Origin: Akkermansiaceae bacterium
GTDB taxonomy: Bacteria > Verrucomicrobiota > Verrucomicrobiia > Verrucomicrobiales > Akkermansiaceae
Length of the DNA stretch: 49,083 bases
Assembly: GCA_903906515.1 (NCBI GenBank)
Contig: CAIVKO010000067.1
Coordinates: forward strand, 1 to 49,083
Direction of reading: 5' to 3'
The notes under the pieces are model-generated. The model worked only from the letters and a program-made list of their open reading frames with translations, searched no databases and was not told where the DNA came from. Numbering within the stretch: position 1 is the first letter of the stretch; each line of letters opens with the position of its first letter. Both the position numbers and the translations under genes were made by a program. Shown piece after piece: positions 35,366 through 44,817 of this stretch.

Positions 35366-35419
35366 GGGAACTTGCATCCGGCCTGAGACGTGCTCTATTG
35401 CCGGACTCCCCAATACAAC

Positions 35420-35905
35420 ATGATATCCAAAATGCACAAAATTGTCGGCACGATCCTTGCCACCACCGCTTTTTCCATCGGCTTATCGCTAGCCGCGCCT
35501 TATGAGGCGGGCTCAAAGGTGGAGGCTTTCACAGCCAAGGACCAGCACGAGCAAGTCTTTACCCTGAAACCGGCATCCACGAGTTTTCTGCTCGTCAGCC
35601 ATGACATGGAAACCGGGAAAAAGGCCAACGGCGTGCTCAACGGCCTCGGCAAGGAGTATCTCGGCGGAAAAAAAGCGGTCTATATCGCCAATATTTTCGG
35701 CATGCCCGGCATCGGCAGGGCCTTCGCACTACCGAAGATGAAAAAATACGTCCACCAGATCATTCTAGGCGATGATGCCGCGCTGATCTCCAAATTTCCC
35801 GAGCAAAAGGGCAAGGTGACCGTGCTCGCGCTTACCGGAGGAAAGGTCAAGTCGGTGAGCTATTGGACACCTGAATCCGAAGCGCTCGACGGATTCCTTA
35901 AATAG
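35420..35905 (+). CDS. Small exported protein, possibly thioredoxin-fold
   Basis: Secreted protein of about 161 residues. The start at 35420 or 35432 gives a signal peptide (HKIVGTILATTAFSIGLSLA, cut near SLAAP). The mature part, YEAGSKVEAFTAKDQHEQVF followed by TLKPASTSFLLVSHDMETG, FGMPGIGRAF and KVTVLALTGGKVKSV, recalls the beta-alpha-beta order of thioredoxin-like proteins. It lacks a CxxC pair, and I saw no Cys at all in the mature chain. It follows truA by 54 bases and precedes the HAD gene by 69 bases. The fold is inferred and the function unknown. Confidence 0.7.
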   Translation: MISKMHKIVGTILATTAFSIGLSLAAPYEAGSKVEAFTAKDQHEQVFTLKPASTSFLLVSHDMETGKKANGVLNGLGKEYLGGKKAVYIANIFGMPGIGRAFALPKMKKYVHQIILGDDAALISKFPEQKGKVTVLALTGGKVKSVSYWTPESEALDGFLK

Positions 35906-35974
35906 AATCAAGCGCAACAGGTTATGGATCGCCGCCTCAAGCCTGCCGTGCCTGCATAACCCATCGAATTTCCC

Positions 35975-36772
35975 GTGAAGCCTCTTCATCAAATCCAGCT
36001 GCCCCAGGCCATCCTTTCCTTTGATTTCGATGGCACTCTGCACGATCCGGCGGGCGACCCGCCGGTGCCGGAAGCGTTCTTCGCTTTGCTCAGCAAACTG
36101 CGTGACGAGCAACAAATCGTCTGGGGAATCAATACTGGCAGGTCGATGGCGCATTTGGTGGAAGGATTCATCGAAAGTCGTTTTCCGTTCCTGCCGGACT
36201 GGGTGGTAGCCCGCGAATGCGAGGTGTATTTTCCGAATAGCTTCGGCCGCTGGTTGCCGCATGTGCCATGGAACAAGCGCTGCGAGAAAGAGGTCCACGG
36301 GCTTTTCAAACATCTGCGCAAGCTGCTCGGCCGTATCCGACATGAGGTGGAACAGCACACCGGTGCCCGCTGGATGGAATTCGATGGGGAACCCGCAGGC
36401 ATCATTTCCCGCACCGAGGAGGAAATGGCGTGGATCGTCGATCACATCACGCCTATGGTCGCCGACGAACCTCATCTTTCATGGCAGAGGAACTCGATCT
36501 ATCTGCGCTTTGGCCACCGCGATTTCCAAAAAGGCAGCAGCCTGTCCGAAGTCGCCCGCCTCTATCAACTTTCCGCCGCCCGTTGTTTCGCAATGGGGGA
36601 TAGTCACAACGATGAGGAAATGCTCGATCCTGCCCATGCCGGCATGACAGCCTGCCCGGCGAATTCCGTGGATCTGATCAAAACCAAGGTCTCATCGAGC
36701 GGTGGCATCGTCACCCGTGGCGTCCATGGAAGCGGGGCTATCGAGGCTCTGCTTCATTATTTTGGAGCGTAA
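35975..36772 (+). CDS. HAD-superfamily hydrolase (Cof/sucrose-phosphatase-like)
   Basis: Cytoplasmic phosphatase candidate of 265 residues. HAD motif I is LSFDFDGTLHDP (residues 13-24, nucleophile Asp), motif II is WGINTGRS, motif III is the Lys in FQKGSSLSEVARLY, and motif IV is CFAMGDSHNDEEMLD. A cap region lies between motifs II and III (about 80-185), as in subclass IIB. The start codon is GTG at 35975. The substrate is unknown, most likely a sugar phosphate. It is the last gene of a plus-strand run and is followed by a bidirectional terminator shared with mpl. Confidence 0.88.
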   Translation: MKPLHQIQLPQAILSFDFDGTLHDPAGDPPVPEAFFALLSKLRDEQQIVWGINTGRSMAHLVEGFIESRFPFLPDWVVARECEVYFPNSFGRWLPHVPWNKRCEKEVHGLFKHLRKLLGRIRHEVEQHTGARWMEFDGEPAGIISRTEEEMAWIVDHITPMVADEPHLSWQRNSIYLRFGHRDFQKGSSLSEVARLYQLSAARCFAMGDSHNDEEMLDPAHAGMTACPANSVDLIKTKVSSSGGIVTRGVHGSGAIEALLHYFGA

Positions 36773-36917
36773 AAAATACCTTTTCCTAAACTTAAGTATT
36801 TACAAATCCGAAATATGCCGCATTTTTTGCTCACCTCGCGCGGGCAGGCGGGCAATACGGATTCCGGGGGGAAACCCGATTGCACCAAGCCGTTTGCCAT
36901 GCGCAAATGGGGGACAT

Positions 36918-36954
36918 AAAAGGCGCGGATTCTGTAATGGGGTCCGCGCCTTTT
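36918..36954. terminator. Bidirectional terminator between the HAD gene and mpl
   Basis: A perfect 12-base stem, AAAAGGCGCGGA (36918-36929) with TCCGCGCCTTTT (36943-36954), closes on a 13-base loop. The A/T ends allow it to work on both strands, as expected between convergent genes. Confidence 0.85.
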
Positions 36955-36990
36955 CACGTGCCAGATGCCTGCGGAACCGCTCCCGGATCA

Positions 36991-38379
36991 TTAGGAAGCG
37001 AGCGCGGCCAACAATTTCTCATGGATACCGCCGAAGCCGCCGTTGGAAAGCACTGCGATGACATCACCGGGCTGGGCGTGGTTTTTGACTTCGGCGACGA
37101 TGGTTGCCACGTCGGGAAGGTAGAAACCCTTGCCGCCGAGGCGGGCAATGTCGGCGGAGAGTTTCACCGGATCGAGCCGATCGTTTTCCGGGATTTTATG
37201 AAGGTCCTGCATGGCGGCGACGACGGCGAAATCGGCCAGGGCGAGGGCCTCGGCGAGTTCGTTCTGGAAGACGGCGCGGCGGGTCGTGTTAGAGCGGGGT
37301 TCGAAAAGAATCCACAACCGTGAATCCGGGTGGCTCTGGCGCAAACTCTGCACCGCTAGCCGGATGGCGGTCGGGTGGTGGGCGAAATCGTCGATGACCT
37401 TGATGCCGTTGACCTCGCCACGGAGTTCCTGGCGGCGGGCTACGCCGTCGAAGTTTTCGAGTCCGTCGCGGATTTCATTGCTTGTCAGTCCGGCGAAAGC
37501 TGCGGTGGCGGCGGCCATTGCGGCGTTGCGGATGTTGAACTCGCCGGTCATGCGCACCGAGTAAGGGATGCCGCCGAGGGTGAAGGAACTACGATCCGTC
37601 TCGTAGGTGATGTTTTCGATGCGTAGGGCGCAGGTCTCCGCCAAGCCGACGGTGGTGACGGGGCAGGGCGCGCCGGTGGCGACATCAATGCTGTTAGGAT
37701 CATCGCCATTGATGAAAGCCATGCCTTTTCGCGGGACGATATTGAGCAGGCGGCGGAAGGTCAGCTTGATCTCGTCGAGCGAGTTGTAGATGTCGGCGTG
37801 GTCAAACTCGATGTTGTTGATGACGACGCACTCGGGCAGGTAGTGAAGGAACTTCGAACGCTTGTCGAAGAAGGCGGTGTCGTATTCGTCCCCCTCGAGC
37901 ACGGTGAATTCGGAGTCGGTGAACACCGCACCGCAGCCGAGGTTTTTCGGGAGTCCGCCGATCATGAAACCCGGATTGCGTCCGGCGTGGCGGAGCAGCC
38001 ACGCGAGCATCGAAGAAGTGGTGGTTTTGCCGTGGGTGCCGGAAACGACGAGATTGCGTTTGCCGCGCAGGAAATACTCTTTCATCACCTCGGGCAGGGA
38101 ATGATAGAGTAGTTTCCGGTCAAGCGTGGCCTCGGCTTCCGGGTTGCCGCGCGAGATGGCATTGCCGATGACGACGACATCCGTATCCGGCGGAATGTTT
38201 TCCTCGCGGTATCCCTCGGCGATCGTGATACCCTGTCCACGTAGAAAATCCGACATGGGCGGATAAACATTCGCATCGGACCCGGTGACGGTGAATCCGC
38301 GTTGTTTCATGGCCGAGGCGACAGCCCCCATGGCGGTGCCACAGATGCCGGTGAAGTGAAAATGGGTCTTGGCTGACAT
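36991..38379 (-). CDS. mpl: UDP-N-acetylmuramate:L-alanyl-gamma-D-glutamyl-meso-diaminopimelate ligase
   Basis: Mur-family ligase of 462 residues that attaches recycled murein tripeptide to UDP-MurNAc, saving peptidoglycan fragments. The N-terminal Rossmann motif is HFTGICGTAMGAVASAMKQ. The ATP loop is VSGTHGKTTTSSMLAWLL (about residues 110-127). The Mpl-type signature LEGDEYDTAFFDKRSKFLHY separates it from MurC. INGDDPN, DDFAHHPTAI and FEPRSNTTRR complete the catalytic domains. Its presence implies meso-diaminopimelate peptidoglycan and a recycling route. dprA lies 104 bases upstream on the same strand, so co-transcription is possible. Confidence 0.94.
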   Translation of the reverse strand: MSAKTHFHFTGICGTAMGAVASAMKQRGFTVTGSDANVYPPMSDFLRGQGITIAEGYREENIPPDTDVVVIGNAISRGNPEAEATLDRKLLYHSLPEVMKEYFLRGKRNLVVSGTHGKTTTSSMLAWLLRHAGRNPGFMIGGLPKNLGCGAVFTDSEFTVLEGDEYDTAFFDKRSKFLHYLPECVVINNIEFDHADIYNSLDEIKLTFRRLLNIVPRKGMAFINGDDPNSIDVATGAPCPVTTVGLAETCALRIENITYETDRSSFTLGGIPYSVRMTGEFNIRNAAMAAATAAFAGLTSNEIRDGLENFDGVARRQELRGEVNGIKVIDDFAHHPTAIRLAVQSLRQSHPDSRLWILFEPRSNTTRRAVFQNELAEALALADFAVVAAMQDLHKIPENDRLDPVKLSADIARLGGKGFYLPDVATIVAEVKNHAQPGDVIAVLSNGGFGGIHEKLLAALAS

Positions 38380-38483
38380 GGAAGAAGGCAGAAGCTAGAC
38401 GCACGATTCCGTCCTGCCAATCCAGAAAGCGGGCTATTTATCTTTACCCTAGAGCGAAGCCGCCAAGGCTGCACCTGCCCGCC

Positions 38484-39581
38484 TCAGCGCCGCGCAAAAC
38501 GGAATCCAGGCAAAGCGCGGACGAGCCGTCGCATTTCGAGTTTCATCAAGGTGGCGGTCACGACGTGCGCGGGCAGGCCGCAGCGCTCAATGATCCGATC
38601 CACGGGCGATTCATCGCTGGAAAGCACCGCGAAAACCGCCGCCTCTTCTTCCGGCAACTCCGGGATTTCCGCCTGCGGCTCAACTGCCGATGCCTTGCGA
38701 GCGAACGGTAGATCACCCAGATCGTCCAAAATGTGACTGGCATCCGCTACCAACGTGGCTCCGTCGCGGATGAGCTGATTGCACCCGGCGGAGGTCGGCT
38801 TGTCAATCGGTCCGGGCACCGCGAAAATCGGTTTTCCATATTCCGATGCCAGATTCGCGGTGATCAGCGAGCCTGACCAGGCAGGACACTCGACGACTAA
38901 CAACGCGCGACACCATGCGGCGACAATCCGGTTTCTCATCGGAAATGTCTGTTTGTCCGGCGCGGTGCCCAGTGGAAATTCGGAAACCACCGCGCCGAAG
39001 CCGCTCGCTATTTTCTCCGCGAGGCCGAGGTTTTCCGGCGGATAGAGTTTACCAAGACCGGAGCCGATCACGGCGATGGTCCGTCCGTTCGCGGCGATGG
39101 CGGCCTCGTGCGCCGCGGTGTCGATCCCCCGTGCAAGACCCGAGATGATGGTGAACCCGGACTGCGCAAGCTGATAGGAAAGTTTCTTGGTCGCTTGCGT
39201 GCCATAGGTGGTCGTCCGGCGCGATCCCACCACACCGATGGCATGACGGTCCCGCGCCTCGATTTTTCCCCATACATAGAGCAGCAACGGCGGATCATAA
39301 GCATCGCGCAACGGCGTCGGATACCCTTCATCATCCTGAGTGACGATGGCGATGCCGCGCTGGCTCGCTTCCTGGATTTCCGCCGCAGGATCGGCGTGAT
39401 CCTGCCACGCATGGAGGATGCCTGCGGTTTCCTCGCCGATGCCATCCACCCGCATCAACCGATCCTTGGGCGCGCCGAGAATGGCCGCCGGATTTCCAAA
39501 AGACTCTAACAATCTCCTAACCCGCACGGGGCCGATTTTTGGCAGCGAGTTCAGGGCAACAAGAGCTTCTAGCGGAGTCAT
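38484..39581 (-). CDS. dprA: DNA-processing protein DprA
   Basis: Cytoplasmic protein of 365 residues that loads RecA on incoming single-stranded DNA during natural transformation. An N-terminal helix-hairpin-helix (ALNSLPKIGPVRVRRLLESF) precedes the Rossmann-like DprA domain (about 95-295), with GVVGSRRTTTYG, SGLARGIDTAAHEAAI, IGSGLGKLYPPENL, FPMRNRIVAAWC and TANLASEYGKPIFAVPGP. A winged-helix C-terminal domain (about 300-365) ends ALPGFRFARR. All expected domains are intact. It is a competence-type gene with no other competence genes in the window. Confidence 0.95.
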   Translation of the reverse strand: MTPLEALVALNSLPKIGPVRVRRLLESFGNPAAILGAPKDRLMRVDGIGEETAGILHAWQDHADPAAEIQEASQRGIAIVTQDDEGYPTPLRDAYDPPLLLYVWGKIEARDRHAIGVVGSRRTTTYGTQATKKLSYQLAQSGFTIISGLARGIDTAAHEAAIAANGRTIAVIGSGLGKLYPPENLGLAEKIASGFGAVVSEFPLGTAPDKQTFPMRNRIVAAWCRALLVVECPAWSGSLITANLASEYGKPIFAVPGPIDKPTSAGCNQLIRDGATLVADASHILDDLGDLPFARKASAVEPQAEIPELPEEEAAVFAVLSSDESPVDRIIERCGLPAHVVTATLMKLEMRRLVRALPGFRFARR

Positions 39582-39842
39582 CGGCGCAGAAGATGACTGA
39601 CGCCCGCCCGCTCGTCAATTGAAGAGAAGTTTAGGAAAAATCTGACATAGGCTGCAACGGCGTGTCTATGACCGTCGCTAATCCGCGAACATCCAATGAT
39701 TCTGCTGTCCATGATTCTGCCTAAAACCATCTGCCACCCTACGGATTAACAAGATTGGATAGATTTTCTCACCGGGTGTTCGTCTTAGAGCCTGTCTGAA
39801 TATTATCGTAGGCAGGGGAGAATCAGGAAGTCGTTCGCTCTC

Positions 39843-41489
39843 TCATCTTCCCGCCACCGGCGGTGGAAACGGTTGGTCGGAAATGATCCAATCCTCGTTC
39901 TTGTCGGTGAAGGTTTTGAGCGCCCATTCGCTCGGCAGCAGGGCGACCAACCAGCCGTTGGAATCGCGGGCCAACGCGACGCCCAGCGAAAGCGACGGGC
40001 GCTCCTCGGGCGCCATCGGATCACCGGATTTCGGTTTGAGCCAGCGGGCGAGCGACCAACTCGCGGATTCGATTCGCGTTTCCGCAGCGTATTCACCTTC
40101 GAGCCGGTATTGCAGGACCTCGAACTGCAGCGGGCCGACCGCACCTAACAACGGCACCTGAGAGGGTCCGGCATCGATCAGTTGGAACTCGCTGGCCACG
40201 CCTTCTTTCAACAATTGTTGGAGACCATCGCGGAATCGTTTGTATTTTGCCGTGCTCTTGTTGTGCAGATAGGAAAAACATTCCGGCGCGAACCGCGGGA
40301 TTTCATGGAACATCACGCCGTTGCCGTTAGCCAGCGTGTCGCCGATCAGAAGATCATAATTCCCAACCAATCCCACGACATCGCCGGCGTAGGCGTCGTC
40401 CACCGTTTCGCGCTCGCGCGCGAACAGGCGCTGCGAGTTTCCCAACCTCATGCGTTCGCCGCTGCGGGTGTTGAGCACGTTCATGTCACGCTCGAATTTT
40501 CCAGAAACGATGCGCACGAAGGCCACGCGGTCGCGGTGTTTCGGATTCATGTTCGCCTGAATCTTGAACACGAAGGCGGAGAATTCCTCCGACGCCGGGT
40601 CAATCTTAAAATCACCGCTGTCACGCGGCAGCGGTGATGGGGCGAGTTCGAGAAACCGATCCAACAATAGCTGCACGCCAAAATTGTTAGCCGCGCTACC
40701 GAAAAACACCGGCGTGAGTTCACCGGCAAGGACCTTGGCCACATCGAAGTCCGCGCCCGCGCCTTCCAACAATTCCAATTCGTCGCACACCTGCCGGTAT
40801 GTCCCCTCTTCCACCGCCTCGCGGACGCTCTCGTCCTCGATGCCGGTCACGGCCACCGGCGCGCGGTAGGCGCCATGCACGGTGCGTTGGAAAAGATGCA
40901 CCTGCTTTTGCTCGCGGTCATAGACGCCCTTGAAGCGCGGACCATCGCCGAGTGGCCAGTTGAGTGGATAAGCATGGATACCTAACACATTTTCCAGCTC
41001 GTCCACCAGATCAAGCGATGGCCGGGCCGGTCGGTCCATCTTGTTCATGAAAGTGAAAATCGGCACCCCGCGGCGGCGGCAGACTTCGAAGAGTTTCCTT
41101 GTCTGGCTTTCGATGCCCTTGCCGGCATCCACCACCATCACGGCGGCATCCACGGCAGTGAGCACGCGGTAAGTGTCCTCAGAGAAATCCTTGTGGCCCG
41201 GGGTGTCCAGAATGTTGACCACGCAATCCTTGTATTCGAACTGGAGCACGGTGGAACTCACGGAGATTCCCCGTTGTTTTTCCAACTCCATCCAGTCCGA
41301 GGTGGTGGCCCGCTGGTTTTTCCGGGCGGTGACGCTGCCCGCCAGATTGAGGGCACCCCCGTAAAGCAGGAATTTCTCGGTGAGCGTCGTCTTTCCCGCA
41401 TCCGGGTGAGAAATGATCGCGAACGATCGGCGGCGCGTCACCTCGCGCTGCAGCGCGGGCGATGGAATGGCATAAGGAGAGACGGACAT
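39843..41489 (-). CDS. prfC: Peptide chain release factor 3
   Basis: GTPase of 548 residues that frees RF1/RF2 from the ribosome after termination. G1 is SHPDAGKTTLTEKFLLYGGA (residues about 27-46), switch II is DTPGHKDFSEDTYR, G4 is NKMDRPARP and G5 is FFGSAANNFGV. The RF3-specific C-terminal domain has EIPRFAPECFSYLHNK and LLGAVGPLQFEVLQYRLEGEY. Length is typical. It is divergent from bioA with about 100 bases between. The 260 bases downstream, before dprA, hold no gene or clear terminator. Confidence 0.96.
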   Translation of the reverse strand: MSVSPYAIPSPALQREVTRRRSFAIISHPDAGKTTLTEKFLLYGGALNLAGSVTARKNQRATTSDWMELEKQRGISVSSTVLQFEYKDCVVNILDTPGHKDFSEDTYRVLTAVDAAVMVVDAGKGIESQTRKLFEVCRRRGVPIFTFMNKMDRPARPSLDLVDELENVLGIHAYPLNWPLGDGPRFKGVYDREQKQVHLFQRTVHGAYRAPVAVTGIEDESVREAVEEGTYRQVCDELELLEGAGADFDVAKVLAGELTPVFFGSAANNFGVQLLLDRFLELAPSPLPRDSGDFKIDPASEEFSAFVFKIQANMNPKHRDRVAFVRIVSGKFERDMNVLNTRSGERMRLGNSQRLFARERETVDDAYAGDVVGLVGNYDLLIGDTLANGNGVMFHEIPRFAPECFSYLHNKSTAKYKRFRDGLQQLLKEGVASEFQLIDAGPSQVPLLGAVGPLQFEVLQYRLEGEYAAETRIESASWSLARWLKPKSGDPMAPEERPSLSLGVALARDSNGWLVALLPSEWALKTFTDKNEDWIISDQPFPPPVAGR

Positions 41490-41587
41490 GAAAGCGGGCC
41501 GCAGGAACTAAACGTACCTGCCCGCCGGATCAAGCACGGATCAACCCTTGTCCCGCTTCTCCCTTGCCGCTGCCTTCATTCCTGATC

Positions 41588-42901
41588 ATGCTCGCGGCGA
41601 TGCGTGACGACACCCGCCGCTGGATCCAGGCCGATCAAGCCCACTGTTGGCACCCATTCACCCGCCAGGGCGAATGGTGCGCCGCAGAGCATGATCCGCT
41701 GGTCCTCACCCACGGCCAGGGCGCGTGGCTTTGGGATTCCGAGGGACGCCGCTATTTAGACGGAAATTCCTCGATCTGGACCAACATCCACGGCCACGCG
41801 CATCCGGTGATCACCGCCGCCATCCGCGATCAACTCGAAAAATCCGCCCATACTTCGTTTCTCGGCTTCACCCACCCCGGCGCGGCGGAACTGGCCTCAC
41901 GGCTGTGCGGGTTTTTTCCGGACCACACTCTGGAGCGCGTGTTTTTCTCGGATGACGGCTCTACCGCCGTCGAATGCGCGCTGAAAATGGCCGTGCAATA
42001 CCGCATGCAGACCGGCGAACCCGCCCGCAACGGCTTCGCCGCCTTCTCCAACGGCTACCACGGCGACACGCTCGGCGCAGCCTCGCTCGGCGGAGTGGGC
42101 CGGTTTTTCGAAAAATTCAAAGGCAACGGTTATCCGGTCACCCATGTCGGTTTGCTCGACGATCTCCGCGCGCTAGACCCAAAAACCCTCGCGGGCGTGG
42201 TGATCGAACCGTTGATCCAAGGCGTCAACGAAATGCGGCCATGGCCTGCCGGAATGCTCGCGGAGTTGCGTGCCTGGTGCGATCAAACCGGCGTCCACCT
42301 CATCCTCGACGAAGTCATGACCGGCTTCGGCCGCACAGGAAAAATGTTCGCCTGCCAGCATGAAAACGTCATCCCGGATTTCCTCTGTCTGGCCAAAGGC
42401 CTCACCGGCGGATACCTGCCGATGGCCGCCACGATGACAACGCGCAGGGTTTACGAGGCATTTCTCGGATCGCCGGAGCGGGCATTTTACTACGGCCATA
42501 GTTACACGGCCAATCCGGCCGGTTGCGCCGCCGCGCTCGCCAGCCTGGATGTGTTCGATCAGGAACAAACCCTCGCCCGCCTGCCTGTCAAAATCGAGCA
42601 CCTGCGAGCCGGACTCGCCACCCTCAAAGCCGCCCACCCGATCATCCACGACATCCGCCAATGCGGATTCATCGCCGGCATCGAGCTCCGCCAACCCTGC
42701 GGCACCCGATTTCCCGCGGAATCACGAGTGGGGGAAACGGTCTGCATGGTCGCCCGCGCCCACGGCCTACTCACCCGGCCAATCCTCGACACCATCGTCC
42801 TCATGCCCACGCTGTGCGTGACCATCGACGAACTGGATCATGCGCTTTCCGCCCTGGATTCCGCATTTTTACAAATCCCGGCATTGACACCCACCCGATA
42901 A
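41588..42901 (+). CDS. bioA: Adenosylmethionine-8-amino-7-oxononanoate aminotransferase
   Basis: PLP enzyme of about 437 residues making 7,8-diaminononanoate in biotin synthesis. Characteristic features are HCWHPFTRQGEW near the N terminus, DGNSSIWTNIHGHAHP, FSDDGSTAVECALKMAVQY, the substrate loop NGYHGDTLGAASLGG, the PLP-binding LILDEVMTGFGRTGKMFAC and the Schiff-base Lys in CLAKGLTGGYLPM. SYTANPAGCAAALASL follows. The start could be 41588 or 41600; a longer frame begins at 41564. No other biotin genes lie in the window, so the pathway is scattered or partly elsewhere. Confidence 0.93.
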   Translation: MLAAMRDDTRRWIQADQAHCWHPFTRQGEWCAAEHDPLVLTHGQGAWLWDSEGRRYLDGNSSIWTNIHGHAHPVITAAIRDQLEKSAHTSFLGFTHPGAAELASRLCGFFPDHTLERVFFSDDGSTAVECALKMAVQYRMQTGEPARNGFAAFSNGYHGDTLGAASLGGVGRFFEKFKGNGYPVTHVGLLDDLRALDPKTLAGVVIEPLIQGVNEMRPWPAGMLAELRAWCDQTGVHLILDEVMTGFGRTGKMFACQHENVIPDFLCLAKGLTGGYLPMAATMTTRRVYEAFLGSPERAFYYGHSYTANPAGCAAALASLDVFDQEQTLARLPVKIEHLRAGLATLKAAHPIIHDIRQCGFIAGIELRQPCGTRFPAESRVGETVCMVARAHGLLTRPILDTIVLMPTLCVTIDELDHALSALDSAFLQIPALTPTR

Positions 42902-42934
42902 ACGCGTAATACCTCGCCCCCGCGACATGCGAGC

Positions 42935-43009
42935 GGCGGAGTAGCCAAGTGGTAAGGCAATGGTTTGCAAAACCGTTATGCGTGGGTTCGATTCCCACCT
43001 CCGCCTCCA
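42935..43009 (+). tRNA. tRNA-Cys (anticodon GCA)
   Basis: The acceptor GGCGGAG (42935-42941) pairs with CTCCGCC (42999-43005), then discriminator T and an encoded CCA. The anticodon stem ATGGT/ACCGT holds the loop TTGCAAA with GCA at 42967-42969. The T arm is GTGGG-TTCGATT-CCCAC. All arms fold. It lies 33 bases after bioA. Confidence 0.97.
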
Positions 43010-43036
43010 TCCTAAATCACTGAAAATCAGCAGGAT

Positions 43037-43261
43037 GTGAAGAAAGTAAGTTTGTTAGAAAAACGGCCAAAAACGCAGAAAACGCACCTCCATTCGAAAA
43101 GCAAATCCGGCATCTTCATGAACGGCATGGAGCGCGGTGAGGCCTTGAAGTTTGAGGCCGCACTCAAGGCCGTCGGATTTGCCACCACGTTGGTGGCGGA
43201 CCACGAACGGCCCCAGCTTCACGATCCCATTTATCCCAGCCTGATCTCCCACGAAAAGTAA
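43037..43261 (+). CDS. Doubtful small reading frame downstream of tRNA-Cys
   Basis: A 74-codon frame with the readable core FMNGMERGEALKFEAALKAVG and a short tail ending in SHEK. No family is recognised. The opposite strand (43387-43055) is also open for 110 codons, and either, neither or a decayed gene could be real. The stretch 43010-43395 otherwise holds only the 16-base tandem repeat at 43337. It is listed because it is the only frame with protein-like composition in a 386-base gap. Confidence 0.25.
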   Translation: MKKVSLLEKRPKTQKTHLHSKSKSGIFMNGMERGEALKFEAALKAVGFATTLVADHERPQLHDPIYPSLISHEK

Positions 43262-43336
43262 ATCCGCTGACATTTCCACCAACTCAAGTCGGGGTGACGG
43301 CGCATTGCCGTAAAAACATTCACCTGAAACAATCGT

Positions 43337-43368
43337 TCGTCCGGTCGAGTAATCGTCCGGTCGAGAAA
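43337..43368 (+). repeat. Tandem 16-base direct repeat upstream of the sulfatase
   Basis: TCGTCCGGTCGAGTAA (43337-43352) is followed at once by TCGTCCGGTCGAGAAA (43353-43368), differing at one base. The pair ends 27 bases before the sulfatase start, where an activator or operator site could sit. Confidence 0.6.
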
Positions 43369-43395
43369 TACTGACATTTTCCATCACCCATCCCC

Positions 43396-44817
43396 ATGAA
43401 AACCCTCATCAGACTCTGTTTGTTTCTAGGTATCCTCGCTTCCTCCATTACAGCCGCCGCTCCCCCGAACATCGTCATCATCTTCATCGATGACATGGGC
43501 TATGGAGACATCGGCCCCTACGGTGCCACCAAGCAGAAAACCCCCAACCTCGACCGCATGGCGATTGAGGGCATGAAACTCACGTCGTTTTACGCCGCGC
43601 CGGTTTGCTCGGTGTCCCGGGCGCAGTTGCTCACCGGCTGCTACGGCCCGCGCATCGACGTGCCGGGCGTGTATGGCCCGGGCGGAGCCAGCGGACTGAA
43701 CCCAAATGAACACACCATTGCCGAGCGTCTCAAGGAACGGGGTTACGCCACCATGTGCATCGGCAAGTGGCACGTCGGCGACCAACCGGAATTTCTCCCA
43801 ACGCGCCAGGGATTCGACCACTACTACGGCTTTCCCTACTCGAATGACATGCAGCGCAAATCCACCGAATCCGGCCTGGCGGTGATGCCGTTGCTTCGCG
43901 ATGACAAGGTGGTGGAGGTTCTAACCGATGATCAGCAGAGCACCATCGTCAAGCGCTACACCGATGAAGCCGTTCGTTTCATCACGGAAAACAAGGACAA
44001 GCCCTTCCTGCTCTATTTGCCCCACACCGCCATCCACACTCCGATCCATCCCGGTGCAGCCTTCCGCGAGAAGTCCGGCAATGGTCAGGTCGGTGATTGG
44101 ATTGAGGAAATCGATTGGAGCACAGGACGCGTGCTCGACACGCTGCGTGATCTTAAGCTCGCAGAAAACACCTTGGTCATTTTCACCAGCGACAACGGCC
44201 CATGGCTTATCAAAGGTGCCGACAGCGGTAGCGCCGGGCCCTTGCGCGGCGGAAAAGGCAGCACTTGGGAGGGCGGCATGCGTGTTCCGACGATCGCCTG
44301 GTGGCCGGGAAAAATCGCACCTAGCAGCAAGGTGGATGCTGTCGCAGGCACCATCGATTTATTGCCCACCGCTGTCGCACTTGCCGGAGGAACCGTTCCA
44401 GATCAACCCGTGATAGACGGACGGGACATCTCGCCAATACTCCTAGGCAAGACCCAAACATCCCAGCGGGACGCTCATTATTATTTTTCCGGATATCAAC
44501 TTCAGGCTGTGCGGCAAGGACCGTGGAAACTCGCCCTTGTTCCACAAAACGAGACCATGGGACAACCCGCCAAGCCCGATGCCGCCAACAAGACCCCACG
44601 TCTCTACAATCTTGATGCGGAGATTGGCGAGCAAACCAATGTTGCGGATGCGCACCCGGAGATCGTTGTCAAGCTGACGGCTCTCGCGGAAAAAGTGAAC
44701 GCCGAAATCGGCGGAACAAAGCCCACCGCCAGACGCCCTGCGGGTAAAGTGGAAAATCCGGTAACACTCTATCCGTCAGAAGCCCGCAAGCCATCGGCGA
44801 AAGACAAAAAGAAGTAA
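43396..44817 (+). CDS. Exported type I sulfatase (arylsulfatase family)
   Basis: Secreted or periplasmic sulfatase of 473 residues, probably acting on sulfated polysaccharides. A signal peptide covers residues 1-21 (IRLCLFLGILASSITAAA). Metal-binding IIFIDDMGYGDIG precedes the formylglycine site PVCSVSRAQLLTG, whose Cys is the modified residue. The third position of the usual C-x-P/A-S-R is Val here. CIGKWHVGD, LPHTAIHTPIHPG and FTSDNGPWLIKG complete the active site. The last 40 residues are a Lys/Pro-rich tail. It needs a maturation enzyme not seen in the window. The exact substrate cannot be told. Confidence 0.93.
   Translation: MKTLIRLCLFLGILASSITAAAPPNIVIIFIDDMGYGDIGPYGATKQKTPNLDRMAIEGMKLTSFYAAPVCSVSRAQLLTGCYGPRIDVPGVYGPGGASGLNPNEHTIAERLKERGYATMCIGKWHVGDQPEFLPTRQGFDHYYGFPYSNDMQRKSTESGLAVMPLLRDDKVVEVLTDDQQSTIVKRYTDEAVRFITENKDKPFLLYLPHTAIHTPIHPGAAFREKSGNGQVGDWIEEIDWSTGRVLDTLRDLKLAENTLVIFTSDNGPWLIKGADSGSAGPLRGGKGSTWEGGMRVPTIAWWPGKIAPSSKVDAVAGTIDLLPTAVALAGGTVPDQPVIDGRDISPILLGKTQTSQRDAHYYFSGYQLQAVRQGPWKLALVPQNETMGQPAKPDAANKTPRLYNLDAEIGEQTNVADAHPEIVVKLTALAEKVNAEIGGTKPTARRPAGKVENPVTLYPSEARKPSAKDKKK

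Noticed and set aside
42935..43110. tRNA-Cys as an integration site for a mobile element
   Set aside because: I found no integrase gene and no repeated copy of the tRNA 3' end elsewhere in the window.
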